NCBI GenBank assembly: GCA_028551475.1
Contig: CM052355.1
Location: forward strand, 32,877,191-32,941,190
Origin: Casuarina equisetifolia
Lineage: Eukaryota; Streptophyta; Magnoliopsida; Fagales; Casuarinaceae
DNA: 64,000 nt
Direction: 5' to 3'
A program made the translations under genes and the position numbers. Positions 59,880 to 64,000 of this stretch are shown here, one piece after another; positions within the stretch are counted from its first letter, which is position 1, and every line of letters begins with the position of its first letter. The notes beneath the pieces were generated by a model that saw nothing but the letters and a program-made list of their open reading frames with translations, was not told the DNA's origin and made no database searches.

Positions 59880-62517
59880 AAAAAGTTCCAATGTTTATGG
59901 AACAACATAACATAATTTGTGTCATTCTACATTAAAAAACCATGTTCAAGCACTTCTTGAACCTGTCAATAAGTCCCAACAAACATAATTAATACACATT
60001 AAAGCCCGACACTCCCACTAATTAAACACCATAGTTTAAATACACAGAATAAATACATATTTATTACCTATTGCATTCCCCCCTCCATTACTTTAGCCTT
60101 GTCCTTAAGGCTAGGTCCCTTTTAGCCTCGGGAAGTTAGGATACTTCACTTCAAATTCTTGCTTTGCTACCCATGTCGCTTTAACGGGTGATTTTCCTTT
60201 CCAATGGATAAGTAACTTAATTTTCTTGCCTTTTCTTCTCTGTTCCAGCATTGCCAGGGGTTGATCTTCTTCCTCCAACTCCTCTTAAGTGTCTTGAAAT
60301 TTATCATATTCTTCTTTTTGCACATCTTTAGGATTACCATGGAACCTTCTTAGTTTCGAAACATGGAATATTAGGTGCAGTTTGGCTATGGCTAGTAGGT
60401 CCAATTCATAAGCAATTGTCCCCAATCTTCTGGTTATTCGATATGGCCCATTGAACTTGGATTTTAGCTTTTGATTCCTTCGTTGAGCTACCAAAACTTG
60501 CCTATAATGGGGAAATTTCACAAGCACCCAATCCCCTTCTTGATACTCTGTTTCCTTCTCCTTCTTATCGTATACCCTCTTTATGTGATCTTGAGCTGCT
60601 TGCAAGTTCTTTTTGATTCTATGTAATACCATATCCTTTTCTTCCAACAATTGTTCCATTGAAGTCAACTCAGCTATCCCCTTCATATAACTCAGAAGGG
60701 AGGGAGGACTTTTTCCATAAACTATCTTAAAGGGAGTATGCAAAGTGGAACTATGTCAACTAGTATTATAACAATATTGGACCCAAGGTAACCACCTAAC
60801 CCACTCCTTAGGATGTTCCCCAACAACACATCTCAAATACATTTCTAAAGTCTTGTTCAATACCTCGATTTGCTCGTCAGTTTGGGGATGATAAGTGGAA
60901 GAGAAGTTAAAATGAACATTTTGCAACTGAAATAGCTCCCTCCAAAATTTACTTGTAAATAGTGGATCCTAGTCACAAACTATAGTTCGAGACATCCCAT
61001 ACAATTTAAAGATGTTGTCAAAGAATGCTTGAGCTACCGAGACAGTGGTATATGAGTGTGTGAATGGCATAAAATGTCCATACTTGGATAGTCTATTCAC
61101 CACTACTAGAGGCATTGATTTTCCAAGGGACTGGGGTAATCCTTCTACAAAATCCATAGAAATGTCTTCCCATATTTGCTCCAAAATAGATAATGATTGA
61201 AGGAGTCTAGATGGTTTGACATTTTCGTGCTTGTTCTTTTGACACATTGCACATTCTCTTACAACTTGCTCAACAATATTTCTCATTCCCTTCCAATAAA
61301 ATACAACCTTTAGTCTCTTGATATTGTTTTCTCTACCTTCATGAGCACTTCAATGCATTTCTTTCACTATCATAAGAATGAGGGTTGAATCAAAAGGAGA
61401 TATAACTTGTCCTTGAAGGTGAGGATTCCGTCCTTGTAATTCCATGGTCTTATGGCTTCACCACAACTAATGTTATTAATCAATTGTTGGGCCTTTGGGC
61501 TTCTTTTTTAGCTCCTTTCGAATGGAATCAAGCCACAAAGGGTATGACGTAAATATGGCAACACACCAAGTAGAATGACAATTGCTGTCTTTATCTCCAA
61601 ATTTTGCTTGCTATTTGGACGGCTCATTTGCCACTATATTATCTTTACCCACCTTGTATTCTACCATAAAATCATATCCTAGTAACTTAAGTAGTCACTT
61701 TTGTCAAGTTGGGATGACTATTTTATGGTCTTGTAAGAACTTAAGGTTCTTTTGATCAATCCTTATGATGAACTGGCTTCCCAACAAGTAGTGTTTCCAC
61801 TTTTAAACTGCCATGATTATAGCCAACATTTCCTTATCATAAGTTGAAAGTTTCAAATGCTTTCTATGTAAGGCTTTACTGAAATAAGCTATCAATCTCT
61901 TCCCTTGTGATACCATTGCCCTAACTCCCATTCCCGAAGCATCACACTTTAGTACAAATGGTGCTGTAAAATTTGGAAGTCTTAACATTCAAGTTACTGT
62001 CATTCTTGATTTCAATCTATCAAAAGCTTGCTGGGCTTTTTCATTCCAATTGAAACTGTCTTTCTTTAGTAGACTCGTAAGAGGTTTTATAATCCGTCCA
62101 TACCCCTCATAAATCTTCTATAATACCATGTCGTGCCTAGGAACCCTCTAAAAGACTTAATTGATTTTGGAATTAGCCATTGAAGAATAGCTTCCACCTC
62201 TTTAAGGTTCACTGCAATACCCTTTCCATTTATCACATGCCTAAAAAATTTTAGTTCCGTACATCCAAATTCACACTTTGATGTTTTAACGTACAAGTTG
62301 TTCCTCCTTAGTATTTCCAATACCACCCTAACATGTTGAAGATGATCCTTCCAACTTTTGCTATAGATTAATATAACATCAAAGAACGCCAAAACTATTT
62401 TTCTTAATTGCTCCTGAAACACCACATTCATCAAGAATTGGAAGGTAGAGGGTCTATTAAAAATCCTAAAAGGCATAACCAAAAATTCATAGTGTGACCA
62501 AGTGGATAATATCATCC
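59880..62517 (-). mobile_element. Ty3/Gypsy element remnant, broken
   Basis: Reading on -: reverse transcriptase (62515 to about 62090, GFLGTTWYYRRFM), RNase H (about 61990-61800, LKCDASGMGVRAMVSQG), zinc-binding and integrase core (61286-60969, CAMCQKNKHEN, SMDFVEGLPQS), integrase C-terminal region (60743-60285, DWVLVKFPHYRQ, KFNGPYRI, FHVSKLRR), then a purine tract (GGAGGGGGGAATG, about 60080-60092) and the likely start of a 3' LTR near 60079. Gag, protease and a 5' LTR are not seen. About six to ten breaks. Different from the Gypsy element at 12.9-16.3 kb. Confidence 0.85.
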
Positions 62518-63699
62518 TTTACAAGGGTGTTTTGTATGTTATGAATAGGATTGGAATGCTTTCATAGATGAAGCATTCATCTTAGAGATTCGAGCAACTT
62601 TAAGAGGAACTAAATAACAAAGTACTTAAGGAAGGTGAAATGGCATAATATATTTGTTGGGATTAAATAACCAGTGTAAGGTCCTAAGTCACCTAAGAAG
62701 GGGGGTTGAATTAGGTGTCATTGATTTTTCTTGCTATTTGGTTTAATAAAAACAATAAAGCAACAATAACATGAAAATAAATCATGCCATATGAGTTTTA
62801 AAGTGAATCAGACTTCTCTACAAGCCCTACTCCACCTCCTTTAGTAAATCACTAAAGGGTGCCTTTGATATTCATGGTTACAATTATGAGGTAATCCTAG
62901 GATTACAATATGTTCTTAAACAATCTAAGATTACAGCAATAATCATGACCGTTTGCTTCAATAATCAGAGAATACATAGTAGAGCACAATATTGAAACAA
63001 ACAATTAAAAGAACCCAATTTTTAGGGTTTAAACAAGTAGAGATATAATAGTTTTGAAAGAGCACTACTGCTTGTATAAAAAGAAATCTCTTACAGACGA
63101 TAGACCCCTTGAAAGATTTCCCATAACAGCTTTAATGTTATCGTTCAATCGGAATGATGATTTGTCTTCAAGATTTTGCTCCTCTTCTTATAGATCTTTA
63201 GCTTTCCAATGGTAACACTCTATAATAACTCTTGTTACCGTTTATGCATGAATCTATCAGAGATTTCATCGAGAACAAGGCATCGATCATGGAGGATTTT
63301 AGGGATTCGATTTTGAGAGGAGGCGGTGAGTTCTTCAATTTTGTTCGGCGCTCTTTCCTTTTCTGTTTGCCCTTTTGGTGACACGACGCCGTTCCTTGGA
63401 GGTAGTAGATGCATGGCATAAGTAGGTTTTGGGTCTGATCATATTTAATCGGGTCCAATTTGCATCATAGGTGTCTGGGTTGGTTCACGTAAGCTTTCTC
63501 ACGGATTAGCATTTAGGCTTGTCCTGGGCTGGGCTCCGTGGGGTTTGGACATTTAGGCCTTTACTTCTCTTTGCTTCATGTTAATATGGCCTGCCCATAA
63601 GAAGGTCCATAATTAGTTTTGACTTAAGGTGCTTTAAGCAACTTACCGATATAGTTGTTGCTTAAATAATCCAAAACATTATAATAGTTATCAACAAGT
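62518..63699. repeat. Unassigned repeat-like sequence
   Basis: Contains TCACCTAAGAAGGGGGGTTG-type wording near 62689, reminiscent of plant LTR elements, and GC-richer patches around 63240-63560. No paired LTRs or domain were found. The 86-codon minus frame at 63198-63458 is unsupported. Confidence 0.3.
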
Positions 63700-64000
63700 T
63701 GTTCAAGAAGGGCTCAAACATAAATTGTTTTGGAGTAAGGTTTATGGTTTTTCAATGTAGAATCATGCAAATTATGTTATGAGCAGTTTAGAGAAGCGCT
63801 TGTTATTGCGAGGCCCTTACTAGCCCAATAGGTTGTTGATTGTTTCATTGAGGGTTTGAATGTAAGGATTCAAGGCAACGTGGATGCCAAGCACCCAACA
63901 ACTTTGAGATAAGCAATCCATTTCACACATATTTATGAGGACCAATTTCAACTTCATGGCTAGAGATCAAATCAATTTGCTATTTGGAGAGGAGAATTTA
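63700..64000 (+). mobile_element. Fragment of a Gypsy-type gag running off the window, broken
   Basis: One + frame reads VVDCFIEGLNVRIQGNVDAK and then AIHFTHIYEDQFQLHG, the pattern of the C-terminal half of a Gypsy Gag domain. Too short to place further. Confidence 0.5.

Noticed and set aside
1-64000. Bacterial-type defence, toxin-antitoxin, secretion or biosynthetic gene cluster
   Set aside because: The window shows intron-bearing plant genes and LTR retrotransposons throughout; no operon-like gene packing is present.

Overview
The window is nuclear DNA of a flowering plant, most likely a eudicot. The evidence is three plant host genes with GT-AG introns, AT-rich spacers, and a large block of nested Ty1/Copia and Ty3/Gypsy LTR retrotransposons. 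I cannot name the species. No operon, CRISPR array, tRNA or rRNA gene, or bacterial defence system is visible.

Left gene island (1 to about 11.4 kb). The last four coding exons of an ER-lumenal HSP70-17/Grp170-type chaperone lie on + and end in HDEL at 2469. Facing it on - is a complete eight-exon gene (10525 down to 5873) for a 331-residue type I membrane protein like the V-ATPase accessory subunit Ac45/VOA1. Between them are low-copy and repeat-like sequences.

Retrotransposon block 1 (12.3 to 24.9 kb). An old Copia element (A, 12327-24856) was entered by a small Gypsy element (12867-16295) and by a solo LTR of a second Copia family (17673-21244). That solo LTR holds a diverged solo LTR of a third family (18744 to about 20610). 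Target-site duplications support three of these levels.

Retrotransposon block 2 (27.2 to about 50.9 kb). A solo LTR of the third family sits at 27221-28498. A badly decayed Copia remnant (C, about 29290 to beyond 49656) was entered by a Sirevirus-like Copia (B, 30618-48820). B in turn carries a further Copia (D, about 34.3-39.2 kb) and a very young gag-only Gypsy-type element (T, 39515-45383, TR-GAG-like). T and the solo LTRs at 18.7, 27.2 and 50.2 kb belong to one family.

Right gene island (51.4 to 59.2 kb). A complete + strand gene codes for a 389-residue protein joining a CinA-C-like domain to a nucleotidylyltransferase domain of the NMNAT/CTP-transferase fold (Arabidopsis At3g27610 type). 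All junctions keep frame. Its upstream exon region carries a 76-bp tandem duplication.

Right edge (59.2 to 64 kb). A decayed minus-strand Gypsy element (about 59880-62517), unassigned repeat sequence, and a piece of Gypsy gag on + running off the window.

The Ac45-like gene and the nucleotidylyltransferase gene are divergent, so block 1 plus block 2 amount to roughly 38 kb of retrotransposons piled into what was probably their shared upstream spacer. LTR divergence judged by eye falls from about 8% (A) through about 6% (inner Gypsy) and 3-5% (B) to about 0.6% (T), in the order the nesting predicts. The most interesting item is T: a recently mobile element coding only for Gag, with a perfect tRNA-Asp primer site and paired stem-loops at its LTR edge.
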